Shown here: positions 45,741-56,960 of the stretch, one piece after another
How the letters are laid out: the number at the start of each line of letters is the position of its first letter
How positions within the stretch are numbered: the first letter of the stretch is position 1
Origin: Burhinus oedicnemus
Lineage: Eukaryota > Chordata > Aves > Charadriiformes > Burhinidae
NCBI GenBank assembly: GCA_008921705.1
Contig: VFFE01007869.1
Span: 2,540,782 to 2,604,781 of the forward strand
Length of the DNA stretch: 64,000 nt
Direction of reading: 5' to 3'
Program-made: the position numbers and the translations under genes
Notes under the pieces: generated by a model
Told to the model about the DNA's origin: nothing
The model's database searches: none
The model's input: the letters and a program-made list of their open reading frames with translations, nothing else

Positions 45741-48700
45741 GTCCTATACACAAGAAACTATAAAGTTCACCTGTAAAAAGTTGAAGTGCCTCAAGGAGTC
45801 CAGCTCTTTAGCAATCAATAACATCCCACCTTCTGCTGGCGTTCTTCCACACGAGACTCTCATCAAAACTACAACGTGGATGAATAATTATAAAACAGGA
45901 ATTTCTTCTGTACTAACATACTCATTTTAATTAGAGGTCGTAATCCACTTCTTGCCATATTCATGCCTTGCATTTTTTGTCACTGATATTAATTATTCCA
46001 TTATAAAAACAGCAGCACAATCTTTGAAGGCAACGCGGTGTAGATTCAAAGGTGGAGCGTGGGGCAGGATTCACAAATCATCAAAAACTGAATAAACTAA
46101 ATTTTAAAAATTGTACCATCCAGTATACACCACTTGTTAGACCTTAAAGCGTATTTTTAAATTGCTTCATGATTGAAAAAATGATGCCTAATTAATCAGA
46201 AACACATCAAGCTAAGACTACTAGTGAAGTCAGAGAGAGTAATTGCCACTATTATTAGGAAATCAGCATATTATTTTCTGGAGTTTATTCAGTCATGAGG
46301 TGCTCAGCCAAAGACACATCCCTTTGCTTGCAATGTGAAAAACAGTGACATACCACAAAAAAAAGGAAGTTAAGAAAACGCAGTACAGAGACCTGATGGA
46401 CCTGGTTTTTATCTGTGACTGTTAACTGAAATCGGAATGAGCCCTTAGGCAGGAGAACTGGAGAGGACAGAAATGATCAGCTCTTTGGTCTCTAAGCAGT
46501 GGCAGATGTATGAACCAACAATGCTGGTCCTAAATCATAGTTTTCCTAGATACGTTTCCCTTCAGGTTCACAGAGGACCCAACAAGGAGCTTTTTCACAC
46601 AGCACTGCTGTTTGCGCAGCAGAATATTTGGACCACTACTCCACTTTGTAACTTAATGGTTAACATGGTTAATATTATCCTTATAGTGTGTTTTCCTGTG
46701 TTCTCCTTAAATGGGAAATTGGGAGAAAGGAAATTTTCCAGCTAGGATTGGGTTGTTTTTTTTTCCCAGTATTTATATATTCACATGAACAAGCAGCAAC
46801 CGGAGGGTCCCTTAGGATACATTCGGCACTATTCAATGGAGAATTATGTATGAACAACACATACAATACATAGTTCTTTAACTATGCTTTCGTGACACAA
46901 ATCCTACACCTTGTTGTTAATTATCTGAATTGCAGATGAGCCAAACAAGAAACTGCACATCATTTGTGCACAGAAAGTTCAGTGAAAAGTCATTTTTCTA
47001 TCCTTATCTGTTACTCGTAAGAAACTTCCAGCTCTGGGAAGCACCGAGCCGCCCCAGCGCAGGCAGCGCCGTGTTTTACAGATCAGCCATCCAGTTGATT
47101 TAATGCGCTCGAGTGCAAACAAACAAGCAGAATTCTGGTTTTGCAGATTTAAGTCTTTGAGTAATGCCTGTGGCTTGCTGAATATCCTTTTTTATTGAAA
47201 ATTGAATATGTCAGCTCAGTCATCACTTTAATTTGTTTTAAAAGATTTATTAGTGTTTGATGGTTTTCCTCTCACTTGATTTTCCTGTATTTTCCTGATA
47301 AAATTAAAATCATTGGAGCTTCCACTAGAGAAGAACTTCATCAATGTGTCAGCAGGAGCATGATTTTAATAAAACACTTTCGGAAAGTTTCTTACCAAAA
47401 CATTTTTTAAACTTTGTAGGAGGCGCAAAGAATTCATGGCTATAGAGAGACGGAAAGGACAACACTAACAACACAGTGCAGCTGATCTTTAGTATTTCTT
47501 ATTTACTAGAATACTCCTCTGGATTTGTCTGCTTTGCCTTAATACCACAGAAACACAGCTCTCTCCTCTGTTTTTTATGCACACACCAGCACTCATCCAA
47601 AATCTTTATATTAACAACTTCTCTTGACAGCACTCAGGACAGTATTTTAATACTCACTATAAGCCCGAAGCATTCAGACACCTAGAATAATCTTGTAATT
47701 TATCATTCAGAATGCCATCAAAAGGCAGAAGGTGAATTCAAAACAGTCTTCACCTGTGCCGTCCTCTGGAGACTGGGAAGCCCCTTCCATCCACCCAGCT
47801 GCTGCAGCCCCAACACGATGCTGAACACAAACGGTGCCGGTGGCTCTGTGCAGGTCCATCACCGGGGCCTGGAGGACATGGCCCTGAGTGCCACCAAGCT
47901 GGGGGCACCAGCACTTGCGGAGCTGATTGCATGGCAGAGAGTGACATTTGGCTCCCTGTACCACTCTTGCATTTTGTGTAGCTCGGTGTAAGACCCTCCG
48001 TTCCACCTTGTTTACGAGTCATTGCAATGTGTCCTTTGTCTTTCAAATGCACCCGCCATCACCATGGCGCACCGCAGCCATAATGTAGATCTTCTCTACA
48101 ATGCAGGTCTTGTCACCCAGCACAGCGGAAAATTAACAAAGTCCCCTGGTATAGCACAGGGAACATCAATAACATCAATCCAGCCTAAAAGACAATAGAG
48201 AAATACTGCTTTCTGCTGACAGTCCCTGAGGATTTGCATGTGGGACAATTATTAGTTAAACAGGGTTCTGCTAATTACCCCACTGAATTTTGGGAATCTT
48301 ATAGACTGCAAATCATCCTCCTGTAGGCTGGCAAGCTATATGACGTGCATCCAATGTACCTTTATCATAGCCCTCAATCCCCTCCATCGGTTCGTTTCCA
48401 ATAGGTGACTGGCCTCCAGCATCTGTGGGCTACCAGCAGTGGCCAGCTCCAGACGGGAGTGAAAGCCCCACGCTTCTGACAGTGAGGAAATGTCATACCG
48501 GGATGCTGATGTTGCAGTTCTAAAGTAAAATCCATTTGTTTGTTCCCTTGATACTCTCCATCCTGAAATCCCAAAGGTATTTTTGCCATCCTTGCATTTA
48601 TCTGCCCTCTCTGCAGAGGACTGAATCTCTTTCCCGAACTCCGGAACAGCGTCGTACCAAATGAGGCTGATCCAAGAGAAGCTCTTGCAAAATTGAGCAA

Positions 48701-49739
48701 TTGATACGATCTTTTGCTTTCGCAGCTCCCTTCCAGTGCAACCACAGACCAGCAACTTGTGGGGCTGCTACAGCTGCTTTAACAATGGCTCCTGATAACC
48801 AAAAAAAAGGCAGAGCGTGGGAGGAGAAGGTTCAGGCTATGGATCGCAAAGTGGCGGCAAGAAAATGTGCCAAAGAGCCGTTTTCTCAGGAAATACAGTT
48901 CCAGATTTGCACCTATCCTACCAGAGCAATGCATATGGCAGGAGTGGCACAGAGGCACTGGACAGACACAAATACAACGCAAAGTACTTCAGGGGGAGAA
49001 GTCTCTGCACAGCAGGAGCCGTAATTCAGAGCGTACACGTTGGCTTCGCGGCCACAATTGCACCCTGTCAGGTAAAGTGCATTCCAGCTCAAAACACACT
49101 CACTTTCCCTGCCTTCCCGCAGGTCAGACCTCATCCTGACAATAAATAGTCCTTGAATATATTTTTCATTGGGATCCCAAACTCATCACGTTTGGTCCTT
49201 GTATTTATAGGTACAAAAACTGCGTTGAGAGATAATTTTCAGAAGTCTAAATGGATATCAGTTAAAAATACATATAAATTAAAGGTATTGTAATAATAAA
49301 AATCAAAGCTTAAAATCTTATTTCATGCAGCTTGAAATAAAATATACCCTATTTGTATATGTTTCAAAGTGTTATACTTTCCTTTGATACTCAACTGTAA
49401 TAAGATATAACTTCATGCACTCTCTAGGTATTAGGGGAAATATAATATGTACCTGCATAGGAATTCCACTTTGATTTAGAAAATTGTCTGCCTCCCACAA
49501 ATTATGTTATGCCAGCAGAAACGCTTAAAAATAAATTTAAAATATCCTACTAGTCTGTTAAAAGTACTTAAAATGAACATTTGGGGTAAGCCGTATGATA
49601 GACATGTGAAAACCCTAGGAGTGAGCCACGTCCAACATGGAAATGAAACGCTATTACTAAAATGCAAATGCTGTCAGGTCTGCATTCCCGAGCTTCCCCG
49701 TGAAGATTCAGCCTAAATTAATATTCAGCAAGACAGCAA
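45741..49739. other. Unique non-coding DNA with GC-richer sub-region
   Basis: No gene recognised. The 47.7-49.15 kb part is GC-richer and holds opposed and overlapping frames: 99 and 100 codons (minus, 47707-48052), 139 and 123 (minus, 48336-48755), and 107, 110 and 90 (plus, 48701-49149). None carries a domain. A GT-type donor-like word (CAGGTAAAG) follows at 49069-49077, so a lone exon cannot be excluded. Confidence 0.4.
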
Positions 49740-50376
49740 AAGAAACTGAATGCTAAGAAATACAAAGTAATGCACAGAGGAGAGAAAAGTCTGAGCTACC
49801 TGGATTCCCTTATGAGTTTCAACACTCATCGCAGCAACTCAGGAAAACGATGGGCACCATTTTCAGCAGGTAAGAGCAGACCTCTCCTCAACACAAGCGT
49901 CAGCTGAAACAGCAAACAGGACATTGGGATACATAAGTGGGATGAAGAATAGTATAGAAAAGATTATAACGTCGTTATAGAAATCCCCAATTCACTCTTG
50001 CCGTCTCAAACACGGTGCTCAGTACCTATCGTTATCTCAGAAAGCATCCGACTGGACTAAATGGCTTTCGGAAAGAGGCAGTAAGAATCATTAGTGATAC
50101 GGGAAAGTTTTCTAGTGAAGTAAAATTGTTTACCTTAGAAAGGAGGCAAATGCAAGAAGGCATAATTAAAATAAACAGATTTCCTAATGACAGAGGGATG
50201 GCGGAATCCTGTTCTGTAAGTCTCGTGATGTGAGAATTCAGGAACAGCGTGTGAAGTTGAAAGGCTACAAACCGGGAAAAGTATTTCTTCCAATCCAAGA
50301 CTTAATGAGACAGTTGAAATCCTCACCACAAGGATAGCACTGGGGCCAAGGACTTGGCCAGATGCTAAGAACTGTA
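49740..50376 (+). mobile_element. Ancient CR1/L3-like LINE, 3' part
   Basis: The order of phrases matches the C-terminal coding and 3' UTR part of an old CR1-like LINE I recall from turtles and other reptiles: actgaatgctaagaaataca and aagtaatgcacag; caaacaggacattgggatac; a decayed LEYCVQ..F segment near 50000; accttagaaaggaggcaaat, the worn LFSLERR..; gaagttgaaaggctacaaac; aagtatttcttcc; and a terminal gatgctaagaactgt. The coding frame is broken repeatedly by indels and stops, so only fragments translate (for example LFTLERRQ in 50015-50233). Orientation is plus strand. Both the degree of decay and the family suggest a much older insertion than the CR1 copies at 18.1 and 27.2 kb. The exact 5' limit is uncertain. 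Confidence 0.8.
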
Positions 50377-50392
50377 TTTTTTTTTTTTACAG
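50377..50392 (+). other. T12 run then ACAG, splice-acceptor-like
   Basis: Twelve T (50377-50388) followed by ACAG at the end of the old LINE make a strong-looking 3' splice site. No downstream exon is recognised, so use is unproven. The T run may instead belong to the LINE tail. Confidence 0.3.
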
Positions 50393-52818
50393 ATAATGAG
50401 GACAGCCAAAGTTACAATATTAATTTAGAAAAAGGAATTCAGGTATTAGAATTAGCTAATTTCTAACCAATTAGGATCAGGTATTTTCTAGAGTGCAAGT
50501 CATTTTGTCTTGCTGAATACCTGAAATTGCTTGACAGGAATTTAGTTGCTGTCAAGTCAGACAGAGGACACAGTCTGAAACCAAACACTGGACGGACTGA
50601 AGAGCAAATCAATTCTCTCTGGCAACACCTACATTTAAACAGGTCTTCAGTTGTGTTTAGTAATTTGGAAGCTTCTGGTTATATTTCAAATTCAATGTTT
50701 ACTGTTTACCATTGCTTTCTGAAGAAGTCTGTGTGCGTCAGAAATAGGTATCTACTCATCTGTGGCTACCCCAAGGCGAGTCGTGGTGAGAATTAATGCC
50801 GGTGGCAGCAGTAGCTGCAGGAGAGACAATATTCAGTCCAAAATATCCATAGAACAACATTGGGAACACAACTCTCAAAATTTAAACTCCCCAAATTTAA
50901 ACTAGGTGTCCTGGAAAGGAAGGAAGTGGGAGCAGGGCCAAAAGATCTAAGGAGCAAAATGACCCAGACAGGCAGAGAGAGCAGCCACCATCACGAGGGC
51001 TGAGGTTGGACAGGGGAATCGGAGCCGTCATTGGGACGACAGAATTTTAAAAGACCTTTACACCCCTCTGGTTGTACAATGGAGACTACAGGTTTTGGCC
51101 TAGTTTTCTTTCCAAAGGGGATTTAACTGATTTTAAACCTATCCCAAGCACTCGCAAACCCCACCCCTCCCCTTACTAGGCTGGCTGTAGGCTGTATCTA
51201 AACGCTCCCACCAGCACGGCATTTCTCCATCGCAGGAGCTGTCATAGCAAGACCCAGTAACACGCTTACACCTTTAACGCTTGTCTTCCTCCCCTTCCAG
51301 TCCACGCACTCTTCTGAATGTCTCCTCAGCCTTCGTGTCACCTGTGCCACGGCCAGCCTCTGCGCCGGGAGTTCAGCTGGAGCGCTCGCATTCCAGAGAA
51401 CTGAAAGGTGCTGATTTCTACAGCTACAATTCTGACAGTTTTTTTAACGGTTTGCAAGTATTTAATATTTTAAAATACATTCCCGACGGCAAAGGAGGCA
51501 AGCCACCATACGAGTAACATATCTGGTGCAAATGCCAATCACTTGGTGGTAAGGCAAAAAATAAGAAAAAAAATACAAAAGTATATTCTTTGTTCTTAGT
51601 TGGATCAATATGAAGGATTGATTCATTTTTGGAAGTAAGTACTGAGATTTCTCTCATTGGTTATTGGTGTGGTAGCTGTAACATTTCAAGTGAACAGTCT
51701 GGACTTCCAATTTACATGGAGAAATGTAATTTTTTTTTTTTTTAAACGATCTCATGATACTGCATATTTTTAATTCCATTTCTGGCTGGATATGAAAAGT
51801 GGCAAGTTCGCTTGTTTGGTGGACAAAAGGATGTGTGTTCTTCTCCCAGCACAGCCAAATTCAAACGTGCAGTCTGGGGTTTCGGCAGATGACAATGAAC
51901 TTCCCGTTGTGTTTAACGGAGCTCTCAAACTGATTACCAAGCAACCTACAAAAGGTAAAGTGATGCAGCTGGGACTGACCGAGATAGTGAAGAAAATCCT
52001 GTCAGTGTTGATAAATTCCTCAGACAGCAGCGTAACACGTAAAGGCTTGCATTTCAGTAACGATGTGCGTTTGCAATCCCGTGTACAATGTGATAGAGCC
52101 ACAATAAATAATTTGTAGCTGCTTTTCCTGCTTGTGCCCTGCATGGAGTAATTGCTGAAATGGCAGTTAAAGTGTGAACATATTTTATTTTAATTTAGCT
52201 TACTGTACAAGACTACTATCATCCTGCCAAAACTGTAGTTCCTCTATTCCCTCTATTTTCAGTCCTAAAGAGTAAGACACAATAGCAGCTCGGGAGGTGA
52301 CAAACACATAGATCAAAGTTTCTGGATTCCCGTCTAAGACAGCCTAAATCTAACAAGAAATGTACATCGAGGATTTAGGAGGTGGACAAAATCTTGCATT
52401 TCAGAGGTGAAATAACTTACAGAAAACTTGTCTTTATTTTACATATTCAGGATTTTTCTAGGTTCTTGGTCCTGTCCACTAGATCAGCAGTGTATAATGG
52501 TAATAATTCAGAAGCCTGTCTAAAGTGCTATCATAAAAAAAAAAAACCACCACGTAGAAAGAAGAGAGTTGATGTTTTTCTTTTCCTATTAAGGAAAATT
52601 TTTCCTATGAAGCACTTTTTTTCTAGACAGAAACGTAGCTATTCATCCCAGCCTGTACAACATATTTCCATATGTGGGACCTCTATCACAGCAACAGTTT
52701 ATTCCTAATGCTCTCAACCTTCCTAATTCTCTGTCATTCAACAACATATTCCCAATGTTTTTTAACAAAGAATAAACCCATACGAAGGTATTTTACACTC
52801 TAGTTTCCAATAGAAAAA
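50393..52818. other. Unique non-coding DNA
   Basis: No gene recognised. The 108-codon plus frame 51792-52118 overlaps a 124-codon minus frame 51770-52144; the two oppose each other and neither has a domain. A T14 run lies near 51731-51744. Confidence 0.5.
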
Positions 52819-52829
52819 GGGGGGGGGGG
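52819..52829 (+). repeat. G11 homopolymer
   Basis: Eleven consecutive G after A5. Length-unstable and error-prone. Confidence 0.85.
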
Positions 52830-55800
52830 ATTTAATATTGATCATTATTAATATGATCTTTCCATTATCCTAAATTAAGGCTTATTCCGGCTAATCTAAA
52901 AGAGGGTTAAATTAAAGCTGCTTGAGTTGACTGGGGAGCTGCTGCAGTCTCACCGCGGCAGATCTCTAACCCAACTTTCACGGCATTCCTGGGGAACGTT
53001 TCCATTAACATGGCGATTAACGCCACCTGGGCAGCATCCTCTCCCCTTGATCGTGCTGGTACAGTGACAGCAATGCGACTAAAGAATATTTAATAATAGT
53101 ACAGCCTTGTTATTCTAGCTGTCAAGAAAGCTACTTTGAGGGCACACTGACCACTTAAAAGTTATTAATAGAATAAGCCACTTCCATAATAACTAATTAG
53201 CATCCTTTGCAGAACTCTGTTCCTGTTTGAAGTTGCCAAATACTCATTTCCATTTTGTGCAATTACAGACCTGCTTATGTGTTACGTACAGTTAAATCAA
53301 TGGCTTTATGGTTTAAACACTGCTGATGCTGCTGTACGAAAGCCGGGATGTGTAAGGTGCAGCCTGGTTTGGAGCTGGGAGCTCAGAGCGATGGTGCCGA
53401 GTAACGTTGGAGTTACACCTCACCTCTAACGCTCTCCGCAAGCAGCCAGATGTATTTGTTCTGAGGTTTTTAAAAAGTCATCTATCCTTCTTAGCAGCTT
53501 TTACATAGTTATTTTTCCCTTAGTTGACATAAAATCACCCAATATTTATCTTTTTTCTGCCAACCTTCCTCAGGTATGTCGATACAGACCTATCATTTTT
53601 ATCTTATTATTTTTGTTATGCTGCTCTTATATGAACCTTTATTTCATTATATCACTCTAATAAACAGCATTATTAATTGCATAATTCCTTATGTTATTCT
53701 GATAAATTAAGCTGTATTTCATAAGTATAATGATTTTAGAAATCAATATCCTGACTGGTTACAGACAAGAACCTCAGGCTTGGTTCTCTAAATAAATACT
53801 GTATTTCCAAATACTTCTAATAAACTGTGTTCTCAACTTTCCTGAAACAAATTACTCATGTTGCCATCTAATTATACGTAAGATATTAACCCAAACACAT
53901 ACATCTCAACCTCCTTAGAAACGAGTTGGACACTTCTACAGGCATCTGTAAAACTCAGCAGTAGAGCTCACAAAACGTGTACAGGAGTGTTAGCACTAGA
54001 CTTCAAAATTTGTATGACTTATTTGACTTTCACCAAGAAGGCTAAATTCAAAAACAATCCTGGGTGACAAAGAATAGCTCCTGAGTCAGCTTTGTACTGG
54101 ATGTAATCCAGATTTGTGTGAAATCCCACTCTACTCAGCTCTAGGAAAGTTGTGTCTCAAGAACATGATCTTCATTTCTGAGCCTTTCTGTACAATTTAG
54201 TATGAATCTGCATCAAAATCCTACAGGCAGGGTCCCTTTTGTGCACCCATCTACATGTGAAGTTAAGAACAGATTTCCTGGAACGTAATTTATGGGATAT
54301 AGTCATCTATGAGATATGCAAATCTGAAGATGAAAGAGCAAACACAATTTCATTTTTCCATTCCTTTTTAAATATTACCAAAACCTGAAGCAAAAATCCT
54401 GTAAGAACTGCTACAATAGAAAATACCATGAGTTTAGATGTTATGACCTTCCTGAGAAAACTGAACTGGGGGGGAAATGGTGCACCAGAAAGAGGCACTG
54501 ACTTCAGAGGATGAAAAATGGAAAGTCATTGTAATCTTCAGACCTGAGCAAATACTGTATTTTTTTTTTAGTTTGGTGCACAAACTATAAATTCCTCACA
54601 TTAAAAATAAAAGTTTAGATTCAAACCAAAATAGAACTGAAAAGGAAGAAGGATGCCAACCGTCGCATTTTAAAATTGTTTCCTTGGAATCACTAACGAT
54701 GATTCAGTCCCTGATCCGGTTCCCATTTCGTGGCACGGCACTTTTCCCCCTGACCAGCAAATAGGAACAGGAGCAAGATCCACTAGAAATTAAAGGGTTG
54801 GAAGTTTTTATCGTAGATTAACTACACTGCATGTAGACACGTACGAAGGAATTAGCAATCGGGGAAAAAAAAAAAATAAATAAAAAATCCCATTGGTAAG
54901 CAGCCATGCCGAACCGCAGAGCTGAGCTGCAGGAGAGCTGCCGGGGCATGGTGGTGGGCACTGCTGGGAGGATTCACCATCCCCGCGCTCAGGGCTGAAT
55001 AACCATTTCCATCCCAGCCGTTACTTTGCATACACTCTGGGCATGAGGATTAAGGGAGCATGGCATTGCTCCAGATAAACTTTCTGGGAAAATTAAGGGC
55101 TCCTTTCGTCAATATTTGACTTTTTAATTTTTTTTTTTCTCATATTTTAGCTTGGACTCACTTCTGCTAATTTTGCTATATACACTCACAGGCCTTGATT
55201 TAAGCAGCGTGTGCCACATGTACAGATGCCAAAAAAAGAAGAAAATCCTTTTCAATCCTCAAATGACAAAAACCAGTGGTGCAGGACAGCACTAAACACT
55301 AGCAGTTGTTTTTTTGGCTCTAGTTCCTCAAAGGGGATCCAAAATGCAAACGTGAATTTGGAACAAAATTCTGAAACTCAGACACCATCTTTGTAAACAC
55401 CACAAGACACTAAGAAGACTTCAATGACCACCCAAAGGGTTTTGTTGCTGGTTTGTTAGTTGTTTGTTTTTTGCTATGATCCCCCCAAAATTAAAGCTAT
55501 TCTTTCAACAAAATGTCAGTGTAAACACTAAATCTATTGCATGAGCGATGGTTCGTTCATCGTAAAGATTGCTCAAGAACAGCACAGAATGACCCTTGCG
55601 ATGCTGGCAAAGTCAGTGTCAGCTTGAATTACAAGATACATAAATCTGAGTTACACAAGTTATATCCCCTAAAAGCTGATCCAACTTGTGCACTAAATTA
55701 TTGGGTGAGGTTTCTGTTTGCAAATCAGACTGGTTGATTCGATGCCTTTTTTTGCCCACTCTGACATTTTCTCCCATGGTTCAACCTTCTTAGTTTGTGT

Positions 55801-56562
55801 TTCCAGGAAGCAGCGGTGACCAGGAGGAACCTCATCCTGCTTTTCCTCCCAGATGAACATCTGGTGAAAGCTCTTTATGTGTTTTCCTCGGCTGGAGAAA
55901 GCAGGGTGAAGGCTCCATAAAGGCTGAAAGAAAATATCTAGAATAATACTGGGTGGGTTAAATGGGTCAGGTAACCAATCTAACACTCCATGTGCAATCA
56001 TTTCCAGAAAATGGGATGGGACTTTAGTAGAAACCCCCCACACACACCCCTTAAACTACTGCTTAAATTTGCTGCAATATGTATTTAACTACAAGAGGAC
56101 AGGAGTTTTAGCGTAGCGTCTGAACATTAACTTGGCCTAAATACCTATAGTATTGGCATTTTACTCAGCAATTAACATAATTTACGCTATGGAGCTTATT
56201 TTCTTCCCAAAAATCAATTCCTCTGCTCTGTATGTGTTCCTGAAGAAAAAAGGTAAAATCTATTTCCAAAGACTTTTATAGAACAAAATCATTTAGTTGC
56301 TGGATGGGCTTAGGAGGGATGACCCTCCTGTGAGGTCACATCTTAGAGACAGGTAATGTATAATGTTTTTACAGTTTCTTTCTTTAAGCACTATTCTTCA
56401 CAGGCCTTTTTTTTAGCATAAAAAAAGAGAATTTAATTCAAGTACGCAGAATCACTGCCTTTAAGTATGCAAGTTCTCTTTTAAGAAAAAATATGTACAA
56501 TCTATATAATATGCAAAATGGGAAAATATGGAAAGCTAACATATTCTAAAACATATACATAG
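52830..56562. other. Unique non-coding DNA
   Basis: AT-rich with A and T runs near 54865 and 55120. A modest CpG rise around 52950-53050 does not form an island. The 116-codon minus frame 55693-56043 has no recognised domain. Confidence 0.55.
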
Positions 56563-56631
56563 AGGAAGGAAGGAAGGAGGGAAGGAGGGAAGGAGGGAAG
56601 GAAGGAGGGAAGGAGGGAAGGAAGGAAGGAA
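56563..56631 (+). repeat. Polypurine microsatellite GGAA/GGGA
   Basis: About 69 bp of uninterrupted purines built from GGAA and GGGA units. Such mirror-symmetric polypurine tracts can form triplex (H-) DNA, and GGAA repeats can be bound by ETS-type factors. Both statements come from general knowledge, not from data here. Confidence 0.9.
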
Positions 56632-56639
56632 TGTAATCT

Positions 56640-56960
56640 GTTGGAAACTTTACCCCCATTTCACGGGTCTGTAAACCTCAATCACTGCTCAGGCTTCTCC
56701 TCTCCAAACTGAGGCATCGCAGCCTCTCCAGTTTCCCCTCCTAAGTCTGCTGCTCCACTCCTTGGTTGTTTTACTTACCTTCCTTGGTAACTTCCCTAAC
56801 TTTGCCACATCCTTCCCAAGATGCAGGAACGAGAACAGCACGCCCTGCTCAAGCTGCAGGCACAGCAAGGGTTTATTTAGTGAAAAATGACGTTCTCTGC
56901 CTTGTTCTCACTGACTTTTTCTGGTTTAGTTTCATGTAAAGGTCAAGCTTTATGTACCAT
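56640..56960 (-). mobile_element. Probable old CR1-like LINE relic
   Basis: Plus-strand phrases (gcttctcctctccaaactga, gatgcaggaacgagaacagc, gcagcaagggtttatttagt-like text and the following ttctctgccttgttctcact) parallel the reverse complement of old CR1-type LINE coding sequence, where ATGTGGTGACCAGAACTG, GGTTTATATAGTG and TTTTCTGTCTTATT occur in this order. Divergence is high and no tail is visible. A database search is needed to be sure. Confidence 0.45.

Noticed and set aside
56563..56631. Telomere-like or satellite array
   Set aside because: The unit is GGAA/GGGA rather than TTAGGG, and the tract is a single short microsatellite.
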